From Deltaproteobacteria bacterium (GTDB lineage Bacteria > Desulfobacterota > Syntrophia > Syntrophales > Smithellaceae), in NCBI GenBank assembly GCA_025361065.1, contig JANYAY010000061.1, positions 1 to 51,047 of the forward strand: DNA of 51,047 nucleotides, in the 5' to 3' direction. Both the position numbers and the translations under genes were made by a program. Under the pieces are notes generated by a model, which made no database searches, was not told the origin of the DNA, and saw only the letters and a program-made list of their open reading frames with translations. This document shows, in pieces, positions 10,453-19,120 of the stretch (its first letter is position 1; each line of letters starts with the position of its first letter).

Positions 10453-12534
10453 CTATTCTTCTTTATCTTTTTTCGATTCAGCAATAATCTTTTCGGCAAT
10501 ATACGCGGGCACTTCTTCGTAATGGGACTCAGTATAAGTGAAATTTCCCCTGCCGCTCGTCATGGAACGCAAATCCGGAGCATACTTTAAGATTTCGGCC
10601 AGTGGCACCTGACCTTTGATTATCTGATGCGAGCTATTGGTATCCATACCCAGAACACGGCCGCGACGGCTATTCAAATCACCGATAACATCGCCCATGT
10701 ATTCGTCGGGAACTTCGATATCGATATTTACTATCGGTTCCAACAAGATGGGCTGACAATCCATAACGCCTTTTTGAAAGGCCATAGAGCCGGCAATTTT
10801 AAAGGCCATTTCCGATGAGTCCACTGTATGGTAAGATCCGAATGTCAGTGCTATTTTAAAATCTACCACAGGATAACCGGCAAGCACACCTTTCGCTGCC
10901 GCTTCCACAATACCTTTTTCGACAGCCGGACGGTATTGACCTGGAATAACGCCGCCGACAATTTTATCTTCAAACAGAAAACCGGCGCCGCGCGGTTGCG
11001 GTTCGATATCAATCCAGCAATCGCCAAATTGACCACGTCCGCCGGATTGCTTCTTATATTTGCCTTGAACGTTGGTTTTTCCTTTGATTGTTTCCTTGTA
11101 GGGAACTTTGGGCGTATTCAAATTCACTTCAACGCCGAATTTTCTTTTCATTTTTTCAATGTTGACTTCGATATGTACCTGGCCCATCCCGGAGAGAATC
11201 ATTTCCTTAGTCTCAACATTGCGGGAAAATACAATCGTCGGGTCTTCTTCCGTAAGACGATGGATGGAAGAAGCAATTTTATCTTCATCTCCGCGGGTTT
11301 TGGGCTCTATTGCAAAAGACATAATTGGATTAGGCACTTCCACTTTATTAAATATTATCGGAGCCTTTTCCGCGCAAAGTGTGTCACCGGTTACGGTATC
11401 TTTAAGTTTGGCCACTCCGGCTATGTCACCGGGAATTAATGCGTCGGCTTGTTTTTGATTTTTACCTTCGAGAAAGAAGATATGACCGAACTTTTCCGTA
11501 ATTTTCTTCGTAGAGTTGTAAACGCTGGAATCAGGCGAGAGTTTTCCGGAATATACACGAAACAGTGTCAAACGGCCGGCATAAGGATCGGCGATGGTCT
11601 TGAAAACGATAGCGGAAAACGGTGCGTCTTCTGCAGGCATTCTTTCTTCTATGGTATCGGTGCCTGGTTTTTTACCTTTCCTGGGAGCACAATCGGCCGG
11701 GGAGCGAAAAGAACCGACGGCAAGATCAAGCAATAAAGAAACTCCGATGCCTTTTGTTGCCGACCCGCAGATAAGCGGAATCAGGGAGCCTGCGGCAACA
11801 CCTTTTTTCAATCCGGCTTTGAGTTCTTCCGGAGAGAGTTCACCTGCTTCCAGATATTTGTTCATCAGGTCATCATCAGCTTCAGCGATATCCTCGACCA
11901 TCGTATCGCGGTACATTTTAGCTTCATCCAATATTTCGGCGGGAATATCTGTTGCTTTGCCGACTCCTTTATTATCACTGAATAAATAGGCTTTAAAAGC
12001 GATCAAATCTATAATGCCGCCAAATTTGTCTTCGGCACCGATAGGAAGGCAAATGGGGGTGACCTTTTTCTTAAATTTATCTTTTATGCTGTCCAGGACT
12101 TTGTTGAAGTTGGCGCGTTCACGATCCATTCTGTTGATAAAAATTGCCCGGGGGAGACTGAATTCATCAGCCAGTTCCCATACCTTTTGCGTCTGAAATT
12201 CCACACCACCGACTGCATCAATGATAATGACTACATTATCCACAATGCTTAGGGAGCATTTTATATCAAAGGCAAAATTGGAATCACCCGGCGTATCGAT
12301 GAAATTTATTTTATGCTTATCCCATTCGACGAAATTTGCCGCTGAACTGATGGATACTCGCCGTTTTTGTTCTTCCGGTTCGTAATCCATAACTGAGCTG
12401 GCATCATCGACACGGCCCAACCGTTCGTTTTTTCCGGAAACAAATAAGAGGGATTCACAAAGAGAGGTTTTGCCTGTGCCGCCGTGACCAACTACGGCCA
12501 GGTTTCTCAGAGATTTGGATTCGTACTTTGCCAT
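10453..12534 (-). CDS. Elongation factor G-like GTPase (EF-G-2 type)
   Basis: A 693-residue translational GTPase with all EF-G domains. G1 is GHGGTGKTS (16-24), G3 is DTPGDSNF (80-87) and G4 is NRMD. The effector stretch is KRRVSIS (58-64) instead of the RGITI of canonical EF-G, and the N-terminal region resembles the EF-G-2 group described in Thermus. I therefore call it an EF-G-2-like paralogue, with a canonical fusA presumably elsewhere. The ATG at 12534 is chosen because AAAGGAG lies 6 nt upstream; the longer TTG start reads through the ribosome site. It stands alone, without rpsL, rpsG or tuf neighbours. Its cellular role, ribosome recycling or something else, is unsettled. Confidence 0.9.
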   Translation of the reverse strand: MAKYESKSLRNLAVVGHGGTGKTSLCESLLFVSGKNERLGRVDDASSVMDYEPEEQKRRVSISSAANFVEWDKHKINFIDTPGDSNFAFDIKCSLSIVDNVVIIIDAVGGVEFQTQKVWELADEFSLPRAIFINRMDRERANFNKVLDSIKDKFKKKVTPICLPIGAEDKFGGIIDLIAFKAYLFSDNKGVGKATDIPAEILDEAKMYRDTMVEDIAEADDDLMNKYLEAGELSPEELKAGLKKGVAAGSLIPLICGSATKGIGVSLLLDLAVGSFRSPADCAPRKGKKPGTDTIEERMPAEDAPFSAIVFKTIADPYAGRLTLFRVYSGKLSPDSSVYNSTKKITEKFGHIFFLEGKNQKQADALIPGDIAGVAKLKDTVTGDTLCAEKAPIIFNKVEVPNPIMSFAIEPKTRGDEDKIASSIHRLTEEDPTIVFSRNVETKEMILSGMGQVHIEVNIEKMKRKFGVEVNLNTPKVPYKETIKGKTNVQGKYKKQSGGRGQFGDCWIDIEPQPRGAGFLFEDKIVGGVIPGQYRPAVEKGIVEAAAKGVLAGYPVVDFKIALTFGSYHTVDSSEMAFKIAGSMAFQKGVMDCQPILLEPIVNIDIEVPDEYMGDVIGDLNSRRGRVLGMDTNSSHQIIKGQVPLAEILKYAPDLRSMTSGRGNFTYTESHYEEVPAYIAEKIIAESKKDKEE

Positions 12535-12711
12535 GAAAGCTCCTTTCAATATCTCAATAAATCAGGATAAAGCAGCTTGATTTAAATGCGCGCTTTTTTA
12601 ACTCATCCGGCAGGTAAAATCAAGACAATTTTCGTTGACTTTTGCTGATTGATATCAGACACGGCCTTTATAAATGTGTAATTGAATATTTCTGCACAAA
12701 TGGCTGTCAGG

Positions 12712-13107
12712 TTATCCTAATATAACACTTAATATTTTATTGATAAGGGAATCCGTGTCCGGGATTTTACCCAGAGAAATAAGGCCAAAAGGCTGAGTTG
12801 TTTCCGAAGCGGATACTATCTTCCCATTTTTTAAAATTTCTACTTTTAATGTGCCTTCAGCTGCGGTTTTACGGAAAACACAAACTGCGGCCATACCCTT
12901 ACCCGTAAATTCCACAGGAACGACAGACTCAACATTTACCGGTTTGGGAATTCCCCCGATACCGACAAATGAATAATGACCGCTGAACTTTAGAGATTGG
13001 CTGCCCGTTATCTTGACTGTATAGGATGACTCCATCTCTTTTAAGTTATCTCCACATCCGGAGAGAAGCATCAAGGCCAGTGTCAGACACAGCAATATCT
13101 TTTTCAT
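12712..13107 (-). CDS. Putative lipoprotein of unknown function
   Basis: A 131-residue exported protein. A short basic, hydrophobic signal ends in the lipobox LLSGC, so the acylated cysteine would be C18. The mature part is beta-rich (YTVKITGSQSLKFSG and similar alternating stretches) with no family I recognise. The start at 13107 follows AGGGG with good spacing; an in-frame ATG five codons upstream is not used. It is 27 bp downstream of the CDF transporter gene on the same strand and may share its transcript. Confidence 0.72.
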   Translation of the reverse strand: MKKILLCLTLALMLLSGCGDNLKEMESSYTVKITGSQSLKFSGHYSFVGIGGIPKPVNVESVVPVEFTGKGMAAVCVFRKTAAEGTLKVEILKNGKIVSASETTQPFGLISLGKIPDTDSLINKILSVILG

Positions 13108-13134
13108 AATTTCCCCTTTCATTTTCAGTCCAAC

Positions 13135-14118
13135 TTATTTGGCGGAAGGTATTGTCTTTATATGATTCTGAATTTCACACCGTTCTTTTTCCGAAAGAAG
13201 ACAGCCGCCAAGACAATCTTCATCACAATCTCCATCACAGGGCTCCACATGAATGGTCACACTGGTATTAGGATACTTATTCTCAATATCTTTGGCAATT
13301 TCTTCCGTTATTAAGTGAGAATTAACCACACTCATCTGTGGCTCCACCTTTATATGAAAATCAACAAAACGGAAATGCCCGGCTTTGCGTGTGCGCAGGC
13401 GGTGATAACCGTGAAAGATATTTCCATATTTCAGGATTTCCCCGTGGATCCATTCTTCTTCCTCAGCAGGAAGATTGGCGTCGAGCAAATCGCCGGCAGA
13501 TTGTATGGTTAAATCATATGCCGCCTTGATAATCAGCAGAGCAACAGCAATTGCCGCCACCGAGTCCAGCCAGTAAAAATTAACGTGCGGGAAAAACCAT
13601 TGACCGGTCCACATCAAACCAAGGCCAACCATCACCCCGGCCGACGTGTATACATCTGTCCGCAAATGCCAGGCATCAGCCTGCAGAGCAATTGAATCCG
13701 TTTCGCGCCCGACCTTAAATAGTCTTTGTGATACGGCGATGTTTACTACGGTTGAAATCAGCATTACACCGATGCCCCAACCCAGATTGTCCAGAGGTTC
13801 CGTTTTGCCCATTTTTTGGAACGCCTCATAGATAATCCATCCGGCGGCAACAAAAATCAGCAGGGCTTCAATAGTTCCGGAAATATTTTCAATTTTGCCA
13901 TGTCCGAAAGAATGCTTTTTATCGGCCGGCTTGCTGGATGTTTTCACGGAAAAAAGAGCAATGATTGACGCCAGTAAATCAACGCCGGAGTGAATTGCCT
14001 CGGAAATGATGGATACGGAACCAATGATCAAACCAACAATAAGTTTCATAGACACGAGTGCACTGTTGGAAATAACAGACAACAGCGCTACCCGTTCTTT
14101 TCGTTTTTGAACATTCAT
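13135..14118 (-). CDS. Cation diffusion facilitator metal exporter
   Basis: A 327-residue CDF transporter with six predicted membrane helices and a C-terminal cytoplasmic domain. The transport site motifs are H43xxxD47 (HSGVD) in helix 2 and H151xxxD155 (HLRTD) in helix 5, and KHSFGHGKIE follows helix 2 as in the family. Such proteins export divalent metals (zinc, iron, cobalt, cadmium, manganese) against protons. Unusually, the last ~35 residues carry five cysteines (C294, C298, C302, C306, C314), a likely extra metal-binding tail. A His-rich zinc-ribbon protein is encoded just upstream in the same direction, supporting a metal-handling operon. Confidence 0.92.
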   Translation of the reverse strand: MNVQKRKERVALLSVISNSALVSMKLIVGLIIGSVSIISEAIHSGVDLLASIIALFSVKTSSKPADKKHSFGHGKIENISGTIEALLIFVAAGWIIYEAFQKMGKTEPLDNLGWGIGVMLISTVVNIAVSQRLFKVGRETDSIALQADAWHLRTDVYTSAGVMVGLGLMWTGQWFFPHVNFYWLDSVAAIAVALLIIKAAYDLTIQSAGDLLDANLPAEEEEWIHGEILKYGNIFHGYHRLRTRKAGHFRFVDFHIKVEPQMSVVNSHLITEEIAKDIENKYPNTSVTIHVEPCDGDCDEDCLGGCLLSEKERCEIQNHIKTIPSAK

Positions 14119-14136
14119 AAATACGACATTGCCCTT

Positions 14137-14421
14137 TCAGTCGAATAGTTCCCGCAGAAAACTTTTCCTTTTATGGTGATCATAACTCCCATGTTTATCG
14201 GAGTGATGCCCATCATGATGTTTGTAATTATTGTCGTCATCATAACGATTTTCGTTGGGCCCGGGAGCAGCTTTTACCGTAGTTTGTTGCTCCATACGTT
14301 CCATAATTTTTTCCAGTTCTCCCCGGTCCAGCCAGATACCGCGACATTGCGGGCAGTAATCAATTTCGACACCCTGTTTTTCGGCTAATTGCAGAGAGAT
14401 ATTACAAATGGGACAATTCAT
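14137..14421 (-). CDS. TFIIB-type zinc-ribbon protein with His-rich tail
   Basis: A 94-residue protein. The N-terminal zinc ribbon has C3, C6, C23 and C26 and the hallmark CPQCRGIWLDRGELEKI of the zf-TFIIB-like family. The remaining part is unusually histidine- and aspartate-rich (H68, H69, H72, H73, H77, H82, H83 among many D and N residues). The ATG at 14421 has AAAGGAG 6 nt upstream; an upstream TTG would extend it by nine residues but lacks a ribosome site. It lies 18 bp from the CDF exporter, so it may be a metal buffer or sensor for that transporter; this is inference. Confidence 0.84.
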   Translation of the reverse strand: MNCPICNISLQLAEKQGVEIDYCPQCRGIWLDRGELEKIMERMEQQTTVKAAPGPNENRYDDDNNYKHHDGHHSDKHGSYDHHKRKSFLRELFD

Positions 14422-14533
14422 TTTTTCTCCTTTTTGGTTAATAAGCAAGATTGAACTTTACCTGATCGTCAGATTTTCCGGTGAAACTTAAAAGTCTCGT
14501 CGGAACAAAAGCAGGCAAGAAAAAACGTCATTT

Positions 14534-14851
14534 TTATGATTGAGAAGGGGGTGCTTTGTTGGAAATGTAATATAATGTCTTGAAAAAAGGTACACTGGAT
14601 AAGCTTGCAACAATCCTTCCGGAAACAGGGGGAAGTATTAACGAGAGGAGTAAATGATTTGACGCCAAAGCAATGTCAGTAGCTGGATTTGCTTTCTTCG
14701 CTCCAATGGATACCGAGTTGCTTATTTTACACAGAGAGCAGGTGTTAAGGCGAAAAGAGTTGTTATGGTGATGCAATGCGGAAATAATAAGCGCGCCCAA
14801 AAAACATAACATGGAAATAGATATAATATTCTTTTTGAACAATACTTTCAT
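14534..14851 (-). CDS. Small exported/membrane protein, His- and Cys-containing
   Basis: A 105-residue reading frame with a basic N-terminus and one hydrophobic segment (about 9-25), then ALHHHNNS and CSLC, and a second hydrophobic stretch near the middle. Short proteins with a single membrane segment followed by a histidine cluster and CxxC occur near metal transporters, but I do not recognise a family. The ribosome site is weak. It lies 99 bp downstream of the ABC permease and 112 bp upstream of the zinc-ribbon gene on the same strand. Coding status is plausible, not certain. Confidence 0.45.
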   Translation of the reverse strand: MKVLFKKNIISISMLCFLGALIISALHHHNNSFRLNTCSLCKISNSVSIGAKKANPATDIALASNHLLLSLILPPVSGRIVASLSSVPFFKTLYYISNKAPPSQS

Positions 14852-14950
14852 TTGTCCGATTTACTCACTTCGCATCAGTAGCGATTGTTTCCTAGCCGAA
14901 GAATACAAGGCTGTCAAGAACCAAATGACGGAACCAAATGCCAGTTTAAG

Positions 14951-16651
14951 TCATGTTTGCCTGTCTCGCAGGTTTCTTTCGCCCAGACGCATGGGGTAAA
15001 TAATTGCAAATATGCAGAGGAAAAGGGCCAGAGTAAAGGAGCCGATAAGCCAGGCTATCTGCCAAAGCGCCAAACTTTGATGCCGCATGCCCGCCATGAA
15101 GATATAGTAAACAGGTCCGGCCTCCAGAATAATCACAGTAGCAATTAAAGCAAAGCAGAGAATCATGAAAAGCAGGCCGCCGAAGCTCGTTACTACCTGT
15201 GCCGGGTTTTCGGACTGGAAGTTCGGATAGACCGCGCCTAATCCAACTCCCATAGCCACCATCGCCGGCACGAGACAGAATATGGTTAAAACAGATAAAA
15301 CCATCATAAAAGTCGAAACTTGCAAAAGCAGGTTGGAGGCAACAATAAGCAACTCTGCCATTATAATCAGCGGAAAATAGTAAACGAAAAATTTAATCCA
15401 CAGAAAAGTTTTCAAAGATACCGGTGCCGCCCGGATAATCCAGAATGCGGCGCCTTCCGTACTTACTGCGGGAAAGACAAAACGGACGGCCAGCGCCGAA
15501 AGTACAAAAGCAGCCAGCCCCATATTTAAAAAGGAAAAGAGATTTTGCAGGAAAACAGTATTAATCGGCGATTTATCCAGAGGCAAAACGGAAAAATTGT
15601 AAAGGTAAATTACGATTAAAGCGGCCATCAGAAATAGTTGCGGCCATTGAGTGGAGTCCCGGAAAAATGTCCGAATTTCCTTTATGGCAAAGGCTTTTGC
15701 TGTACGAGGAAGAAAATTAAGCAAATTTTCCCATTGCAGACCTTGGGATTTTACCGGGGCGAAAAGACGCTGAGGCGTTGTCTGTGATTTGGAAAAACCT
15801 TTAAAATATGACGTTTGAGCGATGATGCCGGCAAAGAACAAAAACATGAAGGCGCAGCTTCCGAGAAGGGCAATATTAAATAGTGAACTACTAAATTCTT
15901 TTTGGAGACCAGCTTTGATGGCATCAGTAATCCAGGTGGTCGGTAAAAGCGGCGAACTGGGAGTCTGCATTGAATTTAAATAAAGAATAGCGGACGCAAA
16001 GCTGTCCGGGTTAACCAGTTGCTCCGGCCTTGTTAAACGTAAAACTGAAATGAGCAGCAGGACTAATATGACGCCAAGAAGAATCAATATTGTTCGAATA
16101 CGTCCTGCCGGTAGAATTTTTGCTCCAAACAGTACCAGAATGCTGCTTGCAGCCGAAGTAAGCAGGCACATGAATATTATTGCCAGGAATACAATCAGAT
16201 AAAAAAATATGCCCGCTTTGTAAATAATGCCGTAGGACAGGAATACGGGAAGGCTGAAGAGAAGGATCATCCAGGAACTGTCAAATGTGCTGATAAGCCA
16301 GCGCGAGAAGAAAATATCTTTGGCCGAAACAGGAAAAGAATGTAAAAGCTGCAAGTCCCGGCTCAGATATAGATGAGAAAGGCAATTGATAATATTACTG
16401 AAGATCAACAAGGCAAAAAAAGTCATCACCATCATGGAAAGAAGTTTCATCGCCAGAACATTGCCGAAGTCCTGGACGCTTTGGAAATAAAGCAGGATGC
16501 GGTAGCAGATAATAAAAGTACCACCCCAGAAAAGAAGGCCGATTACTCCAAATATCAGGAGTCTTATCCAGAGATTTCTTTTATTGCCCCGGCGCAGATT
16601 ATTCAAAGAAGAAAATATGCGCGGTTTTAATAATTCGAAAATTGTTTTCAT
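14951..16651 (-). CDS. ABC exporter permease (large, ~12 TM)
   Basis: A 566-residue integral membrane protein with about twelve hydrophobic segments and no ATPase motif. Its layout, with an N-terminal 'YLSRDLQLLHSFPVS' loop near residues 92-106 and a long cytoplasmic loop in the middle, matches the large ABC exporter permease group rather than the shorter ABC-2 type. Its ATG overlaps the stop of the ATPase gene by four bases (ATGA), so it forms a heteromeric exporter with it. The substrate is unknown. Confidence 0.86.
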   Translation of the reverse strand: MKTIFELLKPRIFSSLNNLRRGNKRNLWIRLLIFGVIGLLFWGGTFIICYRILLYFQSVQDFGNVLAMKLLSMMVMTFFALLIFSNIINCLSHLYLSRDLQLLHSFPVSAKDIFFSRWLISTFDSSWMILLFSLPVFLSYGIIYKAGIFFYLIVFLAIIFMCLLTSAASSILVLFGAKILPAGRIRTILILLGVILVLLLISVLRLTRPEQLVNPDSFASAILYLNSMQTPSSPLLPTTWITDAIKAGLQKEFSSSLFNIALLGSCAFMFLFFAGIIAQTSYFKGFSKSQTTPQRLFAPVKSQGLQWENLLNFLPRTAKAFAIKEIRTFFRDSTQWPQLFLMAALIVIYLYNFSVLPLDKSPINTVFLQNLFSFLNMGLAAFVLSALAVRFVFPAVSTEGAAFWIIRAAPVSLKTFLWIKFFVYYFPLIIMAELLIVASNLLLQVSTFMMVLSVLTIFCLVPAMVAMGVGLGAVYPNFQSENPAQVVTSFGGLLFMILCFALIATVIILEAGPVYYIFMAGMRHQSLALWQIAWLIGSFTLALFLCIFAIIYPMRLGERNLRDRQT

Positions 16652-17382
16652 AAAAAAGTATCTTCTTTAATTATTGTGAGAAACACCTCTTCGAGCCTCG
16701 CTGCACCTAGCTTGGCTATGTTCCGTAATTCACTGATGTTACCTTGCGCCAGCAGCATGCCCTTATGAATTACACCGATTCTTTGACATAATTCTTCCGC
16801 TATGCTCAAAGTGTGGGTGGAAATAAAGATGGTTATTTTTTTCCGGGCCAGATCCTGAAAAATATCCTTAACCATATGCACAGCCGCCGGATCAAGACCG
16901 ACCATCGGTTCATCGATGATCAATACTTGCGGATCATGGAGCAGGGCGGAGGCAATGATGAGCCTTTGTTTCATACCATGGGAATAAGCTTCGATCAGTT
17001 CGTCGGCCCAGTCCCAGAGGGCAAACTGACGCAGCAGTTGTTCTGCCTTTTGCGGGAAAGTTTCGGGGTCAACAGCGTAAAGATCTGCCGAAAAATGAAG
17101 AAACTCCATGCCGGTCAGCTTTTCATAGAGGAATGGCCTGTCCGGTACGAAGCCAATCATTTTTTTAGCTGCTACGGGGTCGCAGGTCATATCCACGCCA
17201 CCGATTATAATACTGCCGGATGTCGGGGCGAGAATGCCACCCATCATGCGGATAGTTGTGGTTTTACCGGCACCGTTGGGGCCGATAAAACCATAAATTT
17301 CTCCGGCGCAAACGTTTAGGCTGAGCTTATTTACGGCAATAGTAGTGCCATAATCTTTTGTTAATTCTTGTACTTGAATCAT
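16648..17382 (-). CDS. ABC transporter ATP-binding protein
   Basis: A 244-residue ABC ATPase. Walker A is GPNGAGKTT (34-42), the signature motif is YSHGMKQRL, Walker B is VLIIDEP with the D-loop VGLDP, and the H-loop histidine is in ISTHTLS. The GMKQRL signature and high similarity to drug/Na+ exporter ATPases (CcmA type) fit an exporter. It is the middle gene of three overlapping genes: the transglutaminase-like gene overlaps its start by four bases, and its end overlaps the permease start by four. Confidence 0.95.
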   Translation of the reverse strand: MIQVQELTKDYGTTIAVNKLSLNVCAGEIYGFIGPNGAGKTTTIRMMGGILAPTSGSIIIGGVDMTCDPVAAKKMIGFVPDRPFLYEKLTGMEFLHFSADLYAVDPETFPQKAEQLLRQFALWDWADELIEAYSHGMKQRLIIASALLHDPQVLIIDEPMVGLDPAAVHMVKDIFQDLARKKITIFISTHTLSIAEELCQRIGVIHKGMLLAQGNISELRNIAKLGAARLEEVFLTIIKEDTFL

Positions 17383-18851
17383 TTTGTCTGCTCCAGTATC
17401 TCCAGTTTGATTTTGCCCATGACGCCTATCAAATCCAATTGTTCGCTACTTTCACCACGAACCAGCCGGATATGAGTCACATCGGCGGGGAATTGATTAA
17501 ATACCGCATCGGCTGTAATCCAGTTCCCGATATAAGCAATATTCCAGGCGTGATAATAAAACCGGCCATGCAGATATACCAGGCCTGTCTCTATTTGTGC
17601 GGGAATGCCGGCAGTTCTCAATAAAGCGGCAACAAGGACAGCATGCTCATTACAATCGCCGACTTTGTTTTTTAAAACTTCCAGCGCATTCGGTACGGAT
17701 AAAACCGGTTTTTTCTCCACATTACGATAAACCCAGTGAACAATTTTTTTTACTTTTTGTTCGGGGACGTCATCTGTTTTAATAATTTTATCTACCTGCG
17801 CTTTCATTTGCGGATGGTTGGCTTGTACCAGGGGAGTAGCCTGGAGAAAAAAGGTAACATCTTGGGTCGGCTTATTAGCTGATGATTGCAGTACAGAGGA
17901 TGATGGCCGTTCCCTGGTAATTGTTAAAATATCTTTACGGAAGCTTTGCCTGTCGCCATTAAGATAGAGTAACAGGCCGCCGATACCGCTGATTTTAATT
18001 TTGAGCCGGCTTAATTTTTCCGCGTCGTCAATTTTGAGATTGGCAGGGATAGATGCGATTTGCGTAAAATCAATACTGCCATTTTGTGATATTCCTTCCT
18101 GCGCTTTTGCCGGACTTACCTTTTCCAGGGAAAGACCCAGAATTCCGGTTTCTTTTAAAGTATCTCCATCTTTACCCATCCAGGTGCAATTATTGGCACC
18201 CATAAAATCAGCACAGTATTTTTGGGCGAGAATTCGTTTTCCCATTATCGAGATTATTTCATCGGCATTCCGTGTTACTCTAATTGATCGCATAGCTTGA
18301 GTCGCAGGATCGAAAATACTGAAATTGCGGGTTATATTTTTCCCCAAATTAGCGCGAAAGGCGGCGTCGTATATGCTGCCACTCATATGGGGTAACTCCT
18401 GGAGAGGAATTTCGCTTTTCTGTTGGGCCTCAGGCAGACCGGTGAAAAGAATCAGCTTATTTTTGGCAACATATCCATGGGCATTGAAGCGAAAGAGGCT
18501 GGAGGTTAAATCAAAATTGAAGGAGGAAACAGTCATGTCGGGATTAAGGTCGCCTTGCGTGGAAATATTGAGCGGCTGCATTACTCCCATAGTATTAATC
18601 TGCATGAATACATTTTCCGTAAAGTGAAAACCTTTATCCCGAAGAGTAAAGGTGCGGTGCACGACCCCGATCTTTTTGCCGTTTTGCTGAATGTTCATCC
18701 ATGTATCGGTAGGACGCTGTGCTTTGGGTGATTGAATAACCGGCAGTGGACCCTGATTTTTCCGGAAAAATTCCAGGTGAATGGCCAGCAGAGTGATGAA
18801 GGTGATTGTTACGAAAATCCCCCATACAAAGGACCAGCTGATTTTAGACAT
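17379..18851 (-). CDS. Membrane-anchored transglutaminase-like protein
   Basis: A 490-residue protein with one N-terminal membrane anchor (about 6-28), a long beta-rich periplasmic region with no family I recognise, and a C-terminal transglutaminase-like domain whose triad is intact: C400 in GDCNEH, H434 in YYHAW and D448 in TADAVF. Such domains act as proteases, amidases or cross-linking enzymes. The start at 18851 is favoured because the sigma-70 promoter just upstream predicts transcription from about 18882, downstream of a longer ATG at 18890. It overlaps the ABC ATPase gene, suggesting a joint role in handling an exported or envelope substrate. Confidence 0.85.
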   Translation of the reverse strand: MSKISWSFVWGIFVTITFITLLAIHLEFFRKNQGPLPVIQSPKAQRPTDTWMNIQQNGKKIGVVHRTFTLRDKGFHFTENVFMQINTMGVMQPLNISTQGDLNPDMTVSSFNFDLTSSLFRFNAHGYVAKNKLILFTGLPEAQQKSEIPLQELPHMSGSIYDAAFRANLGKNITRNFSIFDPATQAMRSIRVTRNADEIISIMGKRILAQKYCADFMGANNCTWMGKDGDTLKETGILGLSLEKVSPAKAQEGISQNGSIDFTQIASIPANLKIDDAEKLSRLKIKISGIGGLLLYLNGDRQSFRKDILTITRERPSSSVLQSSANKPTQDVTFFLQATPLVQANHPQMKAQVDKIIKTDDVPEQKVKKIVHWVYRNVEKKPVLSVPNALEVLKNKVGDCNEHAVLVAALLRTAGIPAQIETGLVYLHGRFYYHAWNIAYIGNWITADAVFNQFPADVTHIRLVRGESSEQLDLIGVMGKIKLEILEQTK

Positions 18852-18888
18852 GGGCTGAAGACCTGTGCAATAAAATAATTTTATAATC

Positions 18889-18917
18889 ATTATATAGATG
18901 GGTCAGATAAGAGTCAA
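18889..18917 (-). promoter_or_regulatory. Sigma-70 promoter of the transglutaminase-ABC operon
   Basis: On the minus strand TTGACT (18912-18917) and a perfect TATAAT (18889-18894) are separated by 17 bp. The predicted start site is near 18882, giving a leader of about 31 nt to the ATG at 18851. The match excludes the longer gene start at 18890, whose ATG overlaps the -10 box. Confidence 0.75.
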
Positions 18918-18950
18918 CTAGTACCGAATTGTATGAGTGATTGATAATGA

Positions 18951-19052
18951 ATCAACCACCTGGCGAGCTCGCTGTCGAGGTATGAAATGAACGTCATTAT
19001 ATCACAGCCAGTTGCGAAGAATTAACGCTCGTCCCGCGTGAGCGGGATTAAA
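18951..19052 (+). repeat. Dispersed palindromic repeat, family A, copy 2
   Basis: About 100 bp in the same orientation as copy 1, sharing AACCACCT, CGAGGTATGAAATGAACGTCAT and the terminal GAATTAACGCTCGTCCCGC with the GTGA tetraloop hairpin. The middle segment differs (ATCACAGCCAGTTGCGAA). It lies in the divergent gap between the transglutaminase operon and psd, with copy 3 in opposite orientation on the far side of psd. Confidence 0.88.
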
Positions 19053-19120
19053 GATATATTGACAAGCTTACCTAATTATAATATCAACAAACCCTTCATT
19101 TCAGGAAAGATAATTATTTT

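Noticed and set aside
10828-11439. A 203-residue frame on the plus strand inside the EF-G-2 gene
   Set aside because: Antisense to a well-supported EF-G-like protein, no ribosome site, and no recognisable motif; a shadow of the sense codon pattern.
19059-19082. Promoter for psd (TTGACA ... TATAAT)
   Set aside because: The spacer is only 12 bp, too short for a sigma-70 promoter; the alternative -10 at 17 bp is TATCAA and weak.
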